Shown here in pieces: positions 1-9,757 of a DNA stretch of 64,000 nucleotides. The translations under genes were made by a program, and so were the position numbers. The notes beneath the pieces are model-generated. The model made no database searches and was not told the origin of the DNA. It saw only the letters and a program-made list of their open reading frames with translations. How positions within the stretch are numbered: position 1 is the first letter of the stretch; every line of letters begins with the position of its first letter. Source of the DNA: Planctomycetota bacterium (GTDB taxonomy: Bacteria > Planctomycetota > UBA1135 > GCA-002686595); the NCBI GenBank assembly GCA_028823345.1, contig JAPKBR010000001.1:118340-182339 (forward strand), read 5' to 3'.

Positions 1-7
1 CGAATCG

Positions 8-592
8 GTGGGTCCCGAGGGCTTCAAACTCGTGCACCGAGAGTTACCGCGGGACGGTCGCGGCGGACGCACTTGGCTGGCAGAGGCGCGGGCCACTGAA
101 AACGTGCTTCGTTTTGAGACACATTGTTGGGGCGCCCCTTCGCCCTGGAGCGTGCCCTTTAAGAACAGGCCCATTGGCGTTGGCGGCTTGACCGAGATAT
201 TGGCAGCGGGGGCGCGGCCCCTGCAGGAGGTCCAGGTCCTCGATCCAACCTCGGGCGGTCTGCTCGGGGTTTCGTTGCATGTGTTTGATGCGGCCCGTGA
301 CCCGTTGGTGCTGAGTGCAGCTGGCGGAGCGATTCGAGCAGCCGGGTTGAGGGAAGAAGAGGCCTTGCTTACGGGTTATGAGTGGCGGACTCGGGATGGG
401 CGTGTGCTCCGCCGGCAGGTCTTTTGTGGAGGAGAGCTGATCCTCTTCCAGCCCGAAGGCCGCCAAGCATGGGCTCGGCGGGTGCGGCCGCGACAAGCGG
501 CCCAGCTCAAGCGCCGCTGGGTGAGCTCCCGGGGGACCGGGAAGGCCGCACGTGGCGAGCCGCCTGTGCCGTCCCCTCAGCAAGCCCAATAG
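8..592 (+). CDS. hypothetical protein, possibly 5'-truncated by window edge
   Basis: Open frame runs to the window start (GTG at 8 is only one possible start); no recognised family motif. Confidence 0.45.
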   Translation: MGPEGFKLVHRELPRDGRGGRTWLAEARATENVLRFETHCWGAPSPWSVPFKNRPIGVGGLTEILAAGARPLQEVQVLDPTSGGLLGVSLHVFDAARDPLVLSAAGGAIRAAGLREEEALLTGYEWRTRDGRVLRRQVFCGGELILFQPEGRQAWARRVRPRQAAQLKRRWVSSRGTGKAARGEPPVPSPQQAQ

Positions 593-713
593 CTCGATTT
601 ACTCATGTCAGATGCGCCGGGACCTGCAGCGGGACGAATTATTCGTTCGGTATAGGTAACTGATGGTCGCGAGCAGTCCCTGGGTCGCTAGTCTGGATCC
701 TTAGGAGCCCCTT

Positions 714-2474
714 GTGATCGAAATTACGTCCCCCCCTGTCGACCTACGTCGCCCGTCCCGAGCACGGGCTATCCCTGTGTTTTCTGGCCTCGGCTTGTTC
801 GCCACACTGTTACTGGCCGGTTGCCAGAGCCCTGATTCTTTGGTGGCTGATGCGGACGAGGAGGCTTACCAGATTTTGGACGAGAGGCGCGCCGAGCTCT
901 TTGGGGACCAGGGCAAGTTTCGACTGGAGCCCGAGAAGGCCACCCTACGCCAGCGAATCCTCGGGGGCGAGACTTTGGGGGAGACCCCGGTGGGCTTGGT
1001 GGAGCTCCTCGGCATTGCTTCAGAGAACTCACGCACCTATCAAACTGAGCGGGAATCCCTCTATCTAGCAGCGCTTGACCTTTCCCTGGAACGCTGGCGC
1101 ATGTCCTGGTTGGTTTCCGCCGGTGGCGCTTCAGACCTTTCGGGCACGGGCAACTCGAATACCAGCGCATCGGCCTCTGCGGATCTTGGACTGACCCATG
1201 TGTTGGGCAGCGGCGCCCGGATCGTGACCTCCATTGGTACTTCCCTGTTGCGTTTCGTTTCCACTGGAGATGGTTGGACCCTTAGCAACGATCTGTCCTT
1301 GACCATCACCCAGCCGCTCTTGCGCGGGGCCGGCCGTCGCGTAACCCTCGAGCCCCTGACCCAGGCAGAGCGAAGCATGGTGTATCAGGCGCGTTCCTTT
1401 GAACGCTTCCGCCGGGAGTATTCGGTAGACGTTGCCGGCCGTTTGTATTCCTTGCTGCAGACCATGGACGAGTTGGATAACCAGCGACGCAACTACAAGA
1501 ACTTGGTTTCCCTGCGACAGCGCAACGAAGCCATGGCAGCGGCCGGCCGTCTCTCGCGCATCGAAGCGGACCAAGCCATGCAGGACGAGCTGCGTTCCGA
1601 GAATCAACTGATCGCTCAGGAGGCCTTGCTGGAGAGCCGCACCGACAACTTGATGTTGTTCTTAGGGTTGCCGATTACCGCTTCTCTGCCGTTGGACCGC
1701 TCAGAATTCGAGCGCTTGTCCGGGGACGACAAACTGATCATTTCGCTCGACCTAGATCGGGCGGTGGATTTGGCTCTCGCTCAGCGATTGGATTTCTTGA
1801 CCTCCCTCGATCAATTGGAGGACACCCTGCGCCGTGAACTTTTGGCCGAGGACGCGACCCGGGCAGGACTCGATTTACAGGCGTCTCTCCTCGCACCATC
1901 GGCTACGGATCAAGCGCTCAAGTACGACTGGCGCACCACCGGTTGGAGCTTGGGCTTTTCCTTCGATCTGCCATGGGACCAAATCCCCGAGCGGAATGCC
2001 CTGCGTTCGGCTCAAATCAGCGTGGACGCGCGACGGCGGGCCGTGGAGGCGGAAGCGGACGGCATCGTGGTGGAAGTGCGGAATGCGGTGCGCCAAACAC
2101 GTAACGCATACCAGACCTGGAACCTGCAAGCGGGTGCTGTGGTGCTTGCCGAACGTCGGGTGGAGAGTTCCGACTTGAACCTCGAAAACGGTAAGGCTAG
2201 CACCCGGGATGTACTCGATGCGGAAGAGGACCTGCGTCAAGCCCTCAACAGTCGCTCCGCTGCCCTGGTGGATTACAGCCTGTCCCGCTTGGGGTTGTAC
2301 CTCGATGTGGAAGCCCTGCGCGTAGATGAAGACGGCATTGGTTTGGATCCCGAATCCCTGGTGAAGCTTGGGGCCGGGCAAGAAGCGGATGTGGAGGTGG
2401 TTGAGCAGCCGGAGGGTGGCTCGGACCCAGTTCTAGACGACTCCGAAGCGCCAGCGGAGCAAGCGTTCCGCTGA
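714..2474 (+). CDS. TolC-family outer membrane efflux lipoprotein
   Basis: GTG start; lipobox-like LLLAGC; OEP-type repeats (SLTITQPLLRGAGRR, QTRNAYQTWNLQAG, LENGKASTRDVLDAEEDLRQALNSRSAALVDYSLSRLGLYLD); followed by HlyD and MacB-type genes. Confidence 0.9.
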   Translation: MIEITSPPVDLRRPSRARAIPVFSGLGLFATLLLAGCQSPDSLVADADEEAYQILDERRAELFGDQGKFRLEPEKATLRQRILGGETLGETPVGLVELLGIASENSRTYQTERESLYLAALDLSLERWRMSWLVSAGGASDLSGTGNSNTSASASADLGLTHVLGSGARIVTSIGTSLLRFVSTGDGWTLSNDLSLTITQPLLRGAGRRVTLEPLTQAERSMVYQARSFERFRREYSVDVAGRLYSLLQTMDELDNQRRNYKNLVSLRQRNEAMAAAGRLSRIEADQAMQDELRSENQLIAQEALLESRTDNLMLFLGLPITASLPLDRSEFERLSGDDKLIISLDLDRAVDLALAQRLDFLTSLDQLEDTLRRELLAEDATRAGLDLQASLLAPSATDQALKYDWRTTGWSLGFSFDLPWDQIPERNALRSAQISVDARRRAVEAEADGIVVEVRNAVRQTRNAYQTWNLQAGAVVLAERRVESSDLNLENGKASTRDVLDAEEDLRQALNSRSAALVDYSLSRLGLYLDVEALRVDEDGIGLDPESLVKLGAGQEADVEVVEQPEGGSDPVLDDSEAPAEQAFR

Positions 2475-2521
2475 GCCGGAATCCCAAGGTGCTGGCCCTT
2501 TGGGTACCCAGAACCGCGCGT

Positions 2522-2566
2522 AGCGAAACAGAACACAGCGAAACAGAACACAGTGACACGGAACAC
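2522..2566. repeat. 15-bp tandem repeat, 3 units (agcgaaacagaacac x2, agtgacacggaacac x1)
   Basis: Read directly in the tolC-hlyD intergenic region. Confidence 0.95.
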
Positions 2567-2609
2567 AACGAAGCGTAAGTAGGGAATTCTCTACAAAGGA
2601 GCAAGCAAC

Positions 2610-4436
2610 ATGAAACTAGGAATTTTACCCATGTCCCTGATCGGGTTGGTTGTGGTTACAGGTATTGGCTATGCCGTGGTGAAAGGCGGCCTCTTCAGAG
2701 GAGAAGAAACCGTAGAGATCCAAGGGGCTCAAGTGCGCTTAGGAGACCTGCGGATCAGCGAAACCGTGCGCGCTAATCTTGAGGCCAGTAATGCTGCGAT
2801 CTTGCGTTGCGAAATCGAACGGGGGGGCACGATCCTGTTTCTCGAAGAGGAGGGCAAGCAAGTTGAGGTGGGCGACCTGGTCTGTGAGTTGGACGTAAGC
2901 GAGATGGTGGACCGCGGGGTCGAGCAAGAGATCACCGTGAACCGTGCTCGCGCGGACTTGACTAAGGCGGAGGAGCAGTTCGCGATTCAAGAAATTCAGA
3001 ACCTGACCGACTTGGCCAAGGCTCAGCTGGAATTGCGCTTTGCAGAGATGGATCTTGAAAAGTATGTGGGCCGTGAAAAGCTGGGCAGCGATGGCGCCGC
3101 CGGAACCGTGCTCAGTGGATGGCAACACGAAATCATGGGCCTTGACGAAGCTATCATGCTGCGCGAACAGGAGCTGACCCAGGCCAAGAAGGAATTGGAA
3201 TTCACCCGCGAACTGGTTAGCCGCGACTTCGCCGCTCAAAATGACCTCGAGCAGGATGAGCTGTCCTACGAGCGGGCGCGCATCGCCAAGGGGCAAGCCG
3301 AGCGCGAGAAGGCCCTGACCCTGGAATACGCTCACGAACGTCGTCTCGAAGAGTTGCGTCAAGCTATCGAGACAAGCGATCGTGATTTGCAGAAGACCGA
3401 GCGTCAGGCCCGGGCGCATCTCGCTGACTATCAAGCGGACATGGACTCTGCGCGCTTCACCCTTGCCCGCGAGGAGGACAAGCTGACCAAGATCGGCGAG
3501 CAGATTGGCAAGGCTAAAATTTACGCTCCGGTGTCAGGCATTGTTGTCTACGCCCGTGAGAGAAGCCGTTGGGGCAGCGGTGATCCCATCGATGAGGGCA
3601 CCAGCGTGCGCGAACGCCAGGACATCATTTCGATTCCCCAGGCCGGAGGCATGATCGCCGAAGCCAAGCTGCATGAGACCAGTCTAAAGAAGGTACAGGT
3701 CGGGCAAAAGTGCTTGGTCCGAGTCGATGCTCAGCCTGGAGAGTTGTACGAGGGCCGTGTGGACTTCGTTGCCCAGTTGCCGGACTCGGGCTCCTACTGG
3801 TCCAACCCCAACCAACGGGTCTATCGTTCAATGATCGCCCTCGATGGGGGCGGTGAAGGGTTGCGCCCGGGCATGTCCTGTAACATCGAGATTCTTGTCG
3901 AGGACCTGACCAATGTGCTTTTCGTCCCGCGGCAATGCGTTTTCTTCGACGGCCGCGAGACCGTCGTGTTCCGGCGTGAAGCTGGCGAGACCACCCGGCG
4001 GGTGGTCCGCGTGGGCCAGGACAACGCCCAGTGGGTGATGATCGAGGAGGGCCTCAAGGAAGGGGATGTGGTTTTGCTTGCCCCGCCGTCCGACTTCAAG
4101 CCCGAGGGCGTGTCCCCGGGTGCTCCCGAGGACGGGCCCGCGGCTGAGAAGGTCGAAGGCAGTCCAGCAGGCGGGGCATCGGGTCGATCCCCGGGTGGCT
4201 CCAGAGGAGGTTACTCCGGTGGCGCCCAGGCAGGTTCTGCAAGGGGCATGGGGGCCTCTTCAGGGGGCCGCGGTTCTAGCGCGGGCTCCGAGAAATCCGG
4301 AGGCGGAAGACCCAGTGGAGGCACAGGCGGACGACCCAGTGAAGCCAAGTCCAATGCCGGTACCGGGGGTCGTCCGAGCGGCTCTTCATCCGGCGGCGCT
4401 CGTTCAGGTCAGGCAGCAGGTAAAGGCGGCAAGTGA
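2610..4436 (+). CDS. HlyD/MacA-type periplasmic adaptor with long coiled coil and Gly/Ser/Arg-rich C-terminal tail
   Basis: N-terminal TM, long helical hairpin, barrel-sandwich segment (IYAPVSGIVVYARERSRWGSG), C-terminal low-complexity tail; between tolC and macB-like genes. Confidence 0.88.
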   Translation: MKLGILPMSLIGLVVVTGIGYAVVKGGLFRGEETVEIQGAQVRLGDLRISETVRANLEASNAAILRCEIERGGTILFLEEEGKQVEVGDLVCELDVSEMVDRGVEQEITVNRARADLTKAEEQFAIQEIQNLTDLAKAQLELRFAEMDLEKYVGREKLGSDGAAGTVLSGWQHEIMGLDEAIMLREQELTQAKKELEFTRELVSRDFAAQNDLEQDELSYERARIAKGQAEREKALTLEYAHERRLEELRQAIETSDRDLQKTERQARAHLADYQADMDSARFTLAREEDKLTKIGEQIGKAKIYAPVSGIVVYARERSRWGSGDPIDEGTSVRERQDIISIPQAGGMIAEAKLHETSLKKVQVGQKCLVRVDAQPGELYEGRVDFVAQLPDSGSYWSNPNQRVYRSMIALDGGGEGLRPGMSCNIEILVEDLTNVLFVPRQCVFFDGRETVVFRREAGETTRRVVRVGQDNAQWVMIEEGLKEGDVVLLAPPSDFKPEGVSPGAPEDGPAAEKVEGSPAGGASGRSPGGSRGGYSGGAQAGSARGMGASSGGRGSSAGSEKSGGGRPSGGTGGRPSEAKSNAGTGGRPSGSSSGGARSGQAAGKGGK

Positions 4437-5140
4437 CCCACGAAGTCCAAACTGAAATCGCCGCCGAGTTGCTGGATGTGCGGCGCGTGTATCACATGGG
4501 AAGCAGCCAGGTTGCTGCCCTTGACGGTATTTCCCATCGCTTTATGCGTGGGGAATATTGGTCGATCATGGGAAGCTCCGGCAGTGGCAAGAGCACCTTG
4601 CTGAACATTTTGGGATGCATCGACCGTCCCACGGAAGGGGAATACATGGTGGGTGGCAACCCCGTCTCATCCCTCGATGATAACCAGCTCAGCGAATTGC
4701 GAGGCGCGCGCTTGGGGTTCGTTTTCCAAAGCTACAACCTGATTCCCCAGTTGGATGTGTTGGAGAACATTTTGGTGCCGGTTATGTATCGTGACGAGTG
4801 GCCCACTTGGGCTTTAGATCGGGCCAAGGAATTGGCCGAGCGCGTTGGGCTTGGAGGGCGCACGGGTCACCGACCCCCGGAGTTGTCCGGTGGGCAACAG
4901 CAGCGTGTGGCCATCGCCCGCGCATTGATCAACGACCCAGACCTGATCCTGGCGGACGAGGCCACGGGCAACCTGGATTCCAAAACTGCCGAGGAGATCC
5001 TAGAGGTCTTTGACGAGCTGCATGCGGAAGGCAAGACCATCTTGCTGGTGACCCACGAGAATGCCGTGGGCCAGCGGGCTGGACGCACCTTGAAACTGAA
5101 AGACGGCCGCATTGAAGATGTGGTGGAGAACCATTCGTGA
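4433..5140 (+). CDS. ABC transporter ATP-binding protein, MacB/LolD-type
   Basis: Walker A GSSGSGKSTLLN, signature LSGGQQQRVAIARAL, Walker B LILADEATGNLD; 4-bp overlap with hlyD. Confidence 0.95.
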   Translation: MTHEVQTEIAAELLDVRRVYHMGSSQVAALDGISHRFMRGEYWSIMGSSGSGKSTLLNILGCIDRPTEGEYMVGGNPVSSLDDNQLSELRGARLGFVFQSYNLIPQLDVLENILVPVMYRDEWPTWALDRAKELAERVGLGGRTGHRPPELSGGQQQRVAIARALINDPDLILADEATGNLDSKTAEEILEVFDELHAEGKTILLVTHENAVGQRAGRTLKLKDGRIEDVVENHS

Positions 5141-6414
5141 TGATCATTCGCTCTCCTTTTCTACGCACCGTGCGCCTGGGTATCAGCAGCCTCCTGCTGC
5201 ACAAACTTCGAGCCTTCTTGACCACCCTTGGGGTCCTGTTTGGAGTCGCCAGCGTGATTGCCATGCTGGCGGTGGGCGAGGGCGCGAGCGAGTCCGCCCA
5301 AGACCAGATCCGTCAATTGGGCAGCCAGAACGTCATTTTGCGTTCGGTCAAACCTCCTGAAGACCAACAGTCCAACCAGGAAGTGCGCGTGCTTTCCTAT
5401 GGACTCACCGACGGGGATCGGAGGCGCATCGAAAACACCTACCCCGGTGTGCGCTCGGTGATTCCGGTGATGCAGGTGCCCGAGGAAGTGCGCCGGGGGA
5501 CTCGGGTCTGCAGACCACGGGTTCTTTGCACCCGCTCGGGCTATCGCGATGCCACCGGCCGCGTTCTTTATGAGGGCCGCTTCTTGACCGAGTTGGACGA
5601 GTCCCTCGAGGAGCCCGCCTGCGTGCTTTCCTATGAAGTGGCCCGGCACCTTTTTCCGTTTGCTTCGCCCGTGGGTGAGTCGATTCGCATTGGCGCTGAG
5701 TACCTGACCGTTGTGGGGGTCGTGCTCCCCAGAGGCCCGATCGGGGCGGTGGCCATTGATTCTACTACCGAGGTCGGCGGCGATATCTTCTTGCCCCTGG
5801 CCGCAGGCCGCCGGATGTTTGGCACCACCCAAGTCAAGATGCGCAGTGGCAGCCGGGACATCACCGAGGTGGAGCTGCACGAGATCATCGTCGATGTGCG
5901 CAATGCCGCCGACGTGCCCATGGTGGCGGACGCTTGTCGCGCCATGCTGGCCCGTGATCACAGCGAAAAGGACTGGGAAGTGATCGTGCCCCTAGAACTG
6001 CTCCTGCGTGCGGAAGAGACCAAGCGCATTTTCAACATCGTGCTGGGATCGATCGCCGGCATTAGTTTGTTGGTGGGGGGCATCGGCATCATGAACGTGA
6101 TGCTGGCCACGGTCACCGAGCGCACCCGCGAGATCGGCATTCGCCGTGCCCTCGGGGCCAAACGCAAGGACATCGTGATTCAGTTCCTGGTGGAGACCAC
6201 CGTGCTTTCGGGTTGTGGTGGAGTGGCCGGCGTTGTGGTGGGACTCATCATTCCGGCTATCGTGGAAGCCACGGCGGACATGCCAACGATTGTCACACCA
6301 CAGGCTCCGGCCTTGGCCTTTGGAATTTCCGTTGGCATTGGTGTGATCTTTGGTTTGTACCCCGCATGGCGCGCGGCGAACATGGATCCTGTGGAAGCCC
6401 TGCGCCACGAATAG
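5137..6414 (+). CDS. ABC transporter permease, MacB/FtsX-type
   Basis: MacB_PCD N-domain and FtsX motif (SLLVGGIGIMNVMLATVTERTREIGIRRALGAKR); 4-bp overlap with the ATPase gene. Confidence 0.95.
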   Translation: MMIIRSPFLRTVRLGISSLLLHKLRAFLTTLGVLFGVASVIAMLAVGEGASESAQDQIRQLGSQNVILRSVKPPEDQQSNQEVRVLSYGLTDGDRRRIENTYPGVRSVIPVMQVPEEVRRGTRVCRPRVLCTRSGYRDATGRVLYEGRFLTELDESLEEPACVLSYEVARHLFPFASPVGESIRIGAEYLTVVGVVLPRGPIGAVAIDSTTEVGGDIFLPLAAGRRMFGTTQVKMRSGSRDITEVELHEIIVDVRNAADVPMVADACRAMLARDHSEKDWEVIVPLELLLRAEETKRIFNIVLGSIAGISLLVGGIGIMNVMLATVTERTREIGIRRALGAKRKDIVIQFLVETTVLSGCGGVAGVVVGLIIPAIVEATADMPTIVTPQAPALAFGISVGIGVIFGLYPAWRAANMDPVEALRHE

Positions 6415-6471
6415 ATCCGGGTCTCTGGCAGCTAAGGCCCTGATCGGTGACCCTCTTGGTCGCCCCTTCCT

Positions 6472-8130
6472 TTAGGGCACCGTGCAGGGATCCCGTGGGC
6501 GATGCAGCAGGGCAAGGGCTAGGTGTTGGGCGTTACATTTCTTGGCGCCCTCTAGATCCGCCACTGTGCGCGCGACCCGTCGCAAGGATTGGATCGCCCG
6601 GGCACTGAGGGCGCGTTCGTTCGCTGCCCTGGTCAGTAGCTTGCCAAGGGAACCCTGAACGGGAACCCAACGGTCGAGGTCTTGGGCCCCGAGGCGTCCG
6701 TTGGGTAGGTCCTGTTTGCGCCCGTGGCGCATTTTGCGTGCGCCATCTACTCGCTCAATCAGTTCCGTTTCCGTCGGGCCCGAATGGGTCTTTCCTGTGA
6801 GTTCTTCCAAGCTGGAGGGTGCGAGTTGCACCACCAAGTCCAGACGATCATAGAGCGGTCCGCTGATTCGGTTTTGGTAGCGTTGAATCGCCCCAGGACC
6901 GCAGGAACAGGAGCGCCGCGGGTGCCCTTGGTAGCCACAGGGGCAAGGGTTCATGGCAGCCACAAGCAGGAAACGGGCGGGGTGCTCCATGCGCACGGAA
7001 GCCCTGGAAATCAGAATGCGGCCGGTTTCCATGGGTTCCCGCAGGGCCTCGAGTGCGTCCCGTTTGAACTCGGGTAATTCGTCGAGGAAGAGCACACCTC
7101 GATGACTGAGACTGACTTCCCCGGCGCCTGCCTCGCGGCCACCGCCCACCAAGCCCGCGTGGGAAGTGGTGTGGTGCGGGGCACGGAAAGGACGGGCCTG
7201 AATGGGGCAGGCGCCGAAGGAGGCAGGACGGCTGAGGGGGTCGCAATCCGCAAGGGCCAGGAGATCGATGCGCTCGTGCTCGGATAAGGGGGGCAGCAAC
7301 CGCACCAGCCGTCGGGCCAAGAGACTCTTGCCTGCCCCCGGTGGTCCGACCATCAACAGTGGGTGCCCCCCTGCGGCGGAGAGGGCCAGGGATCCCTTTG
7401 CAGCCCCCTGACCGCGCACTTCGTCAAGGGAGCCTTCTGCGGGAATGTTTGGTGCTGCGGGATAGGCCCGGGGCAGGGGTTGGATGCGGCGTACATCTGC
7501 CAAGTGATCGATGGCTTCCCCGAGGGTGTCCACCCCGATCACTTTCAATCCTGCAATCCAAGCGCAGCGCCGCGCTGTTTCGGTGGGAGCAATCACCTGG
7601 GTGAAACCCTGGGCCAGCCCTGCGCGAGCCGCGTACAGTCCTCCGGCGCAGGCTCGCACTCCGCCGCCCAGGTCGAGTTCGCCCAGGCAGAGGGTCTGTT
7701 CCAACTCGGATGCAGAGACGAGTCCGAGGCTCCCAGCGACCGTCAGGGCTAAGGCCAAATCCAGGAGTCCTCCTGCCTTGGGCCGGGTTGCGGGAGCCAA
7801 GTTGATAAACAGCTCGCCGGCGGGTAAAAATACCCCGCCCTGCGCGAGGGCCGCAGGCAAGCGTGCCCGGGTTTCGCGTAGGACGTTGTCCGGCAAGCCG
7901 GTGAGGATGATTCGGGTTCCCCCTCGGCCTTCAGCCACAAAGCGAGCCTCTACAGTCACAAGACTAGCTAGGCCGACTTCGAGGCATGCGCCGTTTCCAC
8001 GTATCACCTTCACAGGAGCAAGAACGAGATTCAGAGCCTCGGGTTTCACTTGCTGGGGAGAGGATTTGGAGGGACCCGGAGGAGAGACCCAGAGGAGGGA
8101 CCCAGGCCCCGAAGTCCAGGCAGTCCCCAC
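6472..8130 (-). CDS. comM: ComM/YifB-family Mg-chelatase-like AAA ATPase
   Basis: Lon-like N-terminal domain; GPPGAGKSLLARRL; GVLFLDELPEFKRDALEALREPMETG; MNPCPCG Cys-rich motif. Exact start uncertain. Confidence 0.92.
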   Translation of the reverse strand: MGTAWTSGPGSLLWVSPPGPSKSSPQQVKPEALNLVLAPVKVIRGNGACLEVGLASLVTVEARFVAEGRGGTRIILTGLPDNVLRETRARLPAALAQGGVFLPAGELFINLAPATRPKAGGLLDLALALTVAGSLGLVSASELEQTLCLGELDLGGGVRACAGGLYAARAGLAQGFTQVIAPTETARRCAWIAGLKVIGVDTLGEAIDHLADVRRIQPLPRAYPAAPNIPAEGSLDEVRGQGAAKGSLALSAAGGHPLLMVGPPGAGKSLLARRLVRLLPPLSEHERIDLLALADCDPLSRPASFGACPIQARPFRAPHHTTSHAGLVGGGREAGAGEVSLSHRGVLFLDELPEFKRDALEALREPMETGRILISRASVRMEHPARFLLVAAMNPCPCGYQGHPRRSCSCGPGAIQRYQNRISGPLYDRLDLVVQLAPSSLEELTGKTHSGPTETELIERVDGARKMRHGRKQDLPNGRLGAQDLDRWVPVQGSLGKLLTRAANERALSARAIQSLRRVARTVADLEGAKKCNAQHLALALLHRPRDPCTVP

Positions 8131-8172
8131 GAGGGGAGATTCCTAGACCCCAAGACGTTACGGTGACTGCCT

Positions 8173-9639
8173 GTGATGGAATCACCGATCATGAGTCTTG
8201 CCCTTCTGCTTTTCTTGGCCTTGCCAATTCCCGGCTCTCAGGATTCGGGCTCACCGGTTTTGGTGCCCGTTGGTCTTTCGGACCTTCGGCCACAGGACCC
8301 CGGCGCAACCGAGGTCTTGCAGACGTCCGCGGACACCGCTCTAGTGCGGCTGGATTGGACCACCCTTCCTTTCCCGGATATGGAACCAGGCGCGCGCTTG
8401 GGTCAGGCTATGGCCCTTGGGGATTTTGACGGGGATGGATGGCAGGACTTGGCGGTCTCTGCGCCCGGCGCGGTTCGCCCCGGGGGACTCGGCGAAATCC
8501 TGGTGGCGATGGCGGTTCCTGGAGGTTTGCGCAAAGGCGTACGGGAGATCCTGCGCGTGGCTCCACCCGCTCACCAGCCGGAGTTCGAAGCCTTGGAATT
8601 CGGCGCCGCCCTTTGCATTTGCGAACTGGACAATGACTCAGCTGCGGAATTGCTGATCGGCGCACCCCTTTCGGGAAACGGATCGGGAACCGTGTTTGTC
8701 TGGGGCATCGAGTCCCTCCAAAAACCAGCCCACATGTTGTTGGGAGCCGATGCTTTACCCGGTCGCCTGGGACATTCCTTGGCGGCCGGGGATTTCGATG
8801 GGGATGGCCGTTGGGACTTGGCCATGGGCGCACCCCTGGCCCACCATCGCAAACGTCCGGGAGGCGCAGTGCTGGTGCTAGGGACAAAGGTTGGGCTCCG
8901 CGTGTTGGCCGCTCCCCGGCCCGCTACGGGGGCTGGATTCGGCAGTTCCCTCGCTATCTTGGATTTGGCGCCTGGCGCCGCAGTCAACCTGGTGGTGTCC
9001 GCCCCGGATGCGGATGGGGAAGGGATAGAGGGTGCGGGGCAGGTCTGGATCTACTCCGCAGGGCTTCGACCGATTCAGCCAACCTTGCTCAACGATCCCG
9101 ACTTGGATCTCTCCGCCCCCTCATCCTTTGGCCGCTCGATCTCCGCCCTTGGGAAAACCCTGTTGATCGGCGCTCCTGATCGTTGTCCCCCTAGGGCAGG
9201 GATCTTGGGCGGAGCCTTTCGGTATCACCCGGAATCGGGCCGGCCCATGAGGTTGTTGGTTCAGGAGAAAGAGCCTCTCCCCTCTGATCCGGCCCCCTTA
9301 GATCAAGGCTTGCGCGCTCGCCATGGCCTGCGTGTCCTCGCGGCCAACATGCTTGGGGGCGCGGAACCCGACGCCCTCGTGGCCACGGAAGCCCTCTTTG
9401 GCATTGAAGGTTTGGAGCAAGCCCTTCTGATTTGGCCAGGGGCAGATCCCGAGGCGAAACCCATTGCCCTCAATGCGCCTCCCGGAGGTGGTCTGCGCTG
9501 GATGCAGAGTCTTGCCGTGGATTCCCTCAACAGCGATCGCGCCTGTCTCTTGGCTGGGGACCCTTCATTTGGGGTGGGCGTCACGGCGACCGGCAGCAAT
9601 CGCGGCCGTGTGATGCTTGGCGTTCTCGTCCTTCGCTAG
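8173..9639 (+). CDS. secreted FG-GAP (integrin alpha-like) repeat protein
   Basis: Hydrophobic N-terminus (start at 8173, 8176 or 8191); repeated GDFDGDGWQDLAVSAP / GDFDGDGRWDLAMGAP motifs. Confidence 0.8.
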   Translation: MMESPIMSLALLLFLALPIPGSQDSGSPVLVPVGLSDLRPQDPGATEVLQTSADTALVRLDWTTLPFPDMEPGARLGQAMALGDFDGDGWQDLAVSAPGAVRPGGLGEILVAMAVPGGLRKGVREILRVAPPAHQPEFEALEFGAALCICELDNDSAAELLIGAPLSGNGSGTVFVWGIESLQKPAHMLLGADALPGRLGHSLAAGDFDGDGRWDLAMGAPLAHHRKRPGGAVLVLGTKVGLRVLAAPRPATGAGFGSSLAILDLAPGAAVNLVVSAPDADGEGIEGAGQVWIYSAGLRPIQPTLLNDPDLDLSAPSSFGRSISALGKTLLIGAPDRCPPRAGILGGAFRYHPESGRPMRLLVQEKEPLPSDPAPLDQGLRARHGLRVLAANMLGGAEPDALVATEALFGIEGLEQALLIWPGADPEAKPIALNAPPGGGLRWMQSLAVDSLNSDRACLLAGDPSFGVGVTATGSNRGRVMLGVLVLR

Positions 9640-9646
9640 GCTGACC

Positions 9647-9757
9647 CTAGGAATCCCCGCGGCCACTGGCGCGGGTCACCAAGGCGATCAGAAGCAGTAA
9701 GACAAACAGGATGACGATCGTCGCGAAGACCTCTTGAGTTCCAATCCAGGCGATCAT
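9647..9757 (-). CDS. 36-aa single-pass membrane microprotein (MIAWIGTQEVFATIVILFVLLLLIALVTRASGRGDS)
   Basis: Own translation of the minus strand; ATGA overlap with the murQ stop; one strongly hydrophobic segment followed by R-A-S-G-R. Shorter than the supplied ORF cutoff. Confidence 0.6.
   Translation of the reverse strand: MIAWIGTQEVFATIVILFVLLLLIALVTRASGRGDS

Noticed and set aside
2739-3434. 231-aa minus-strand ORF antisense to hlyD
   Set aside because: Leu/Gln-rich mirror of the coiled-coil coding region; not an independent gene.
6415-6471. Terminator between convergent macB-like and comM genes
   Set aside because: Only a weak 7-bp ggtgacc/ggtcgcc stem with a wobble pair and no strong T-tract.
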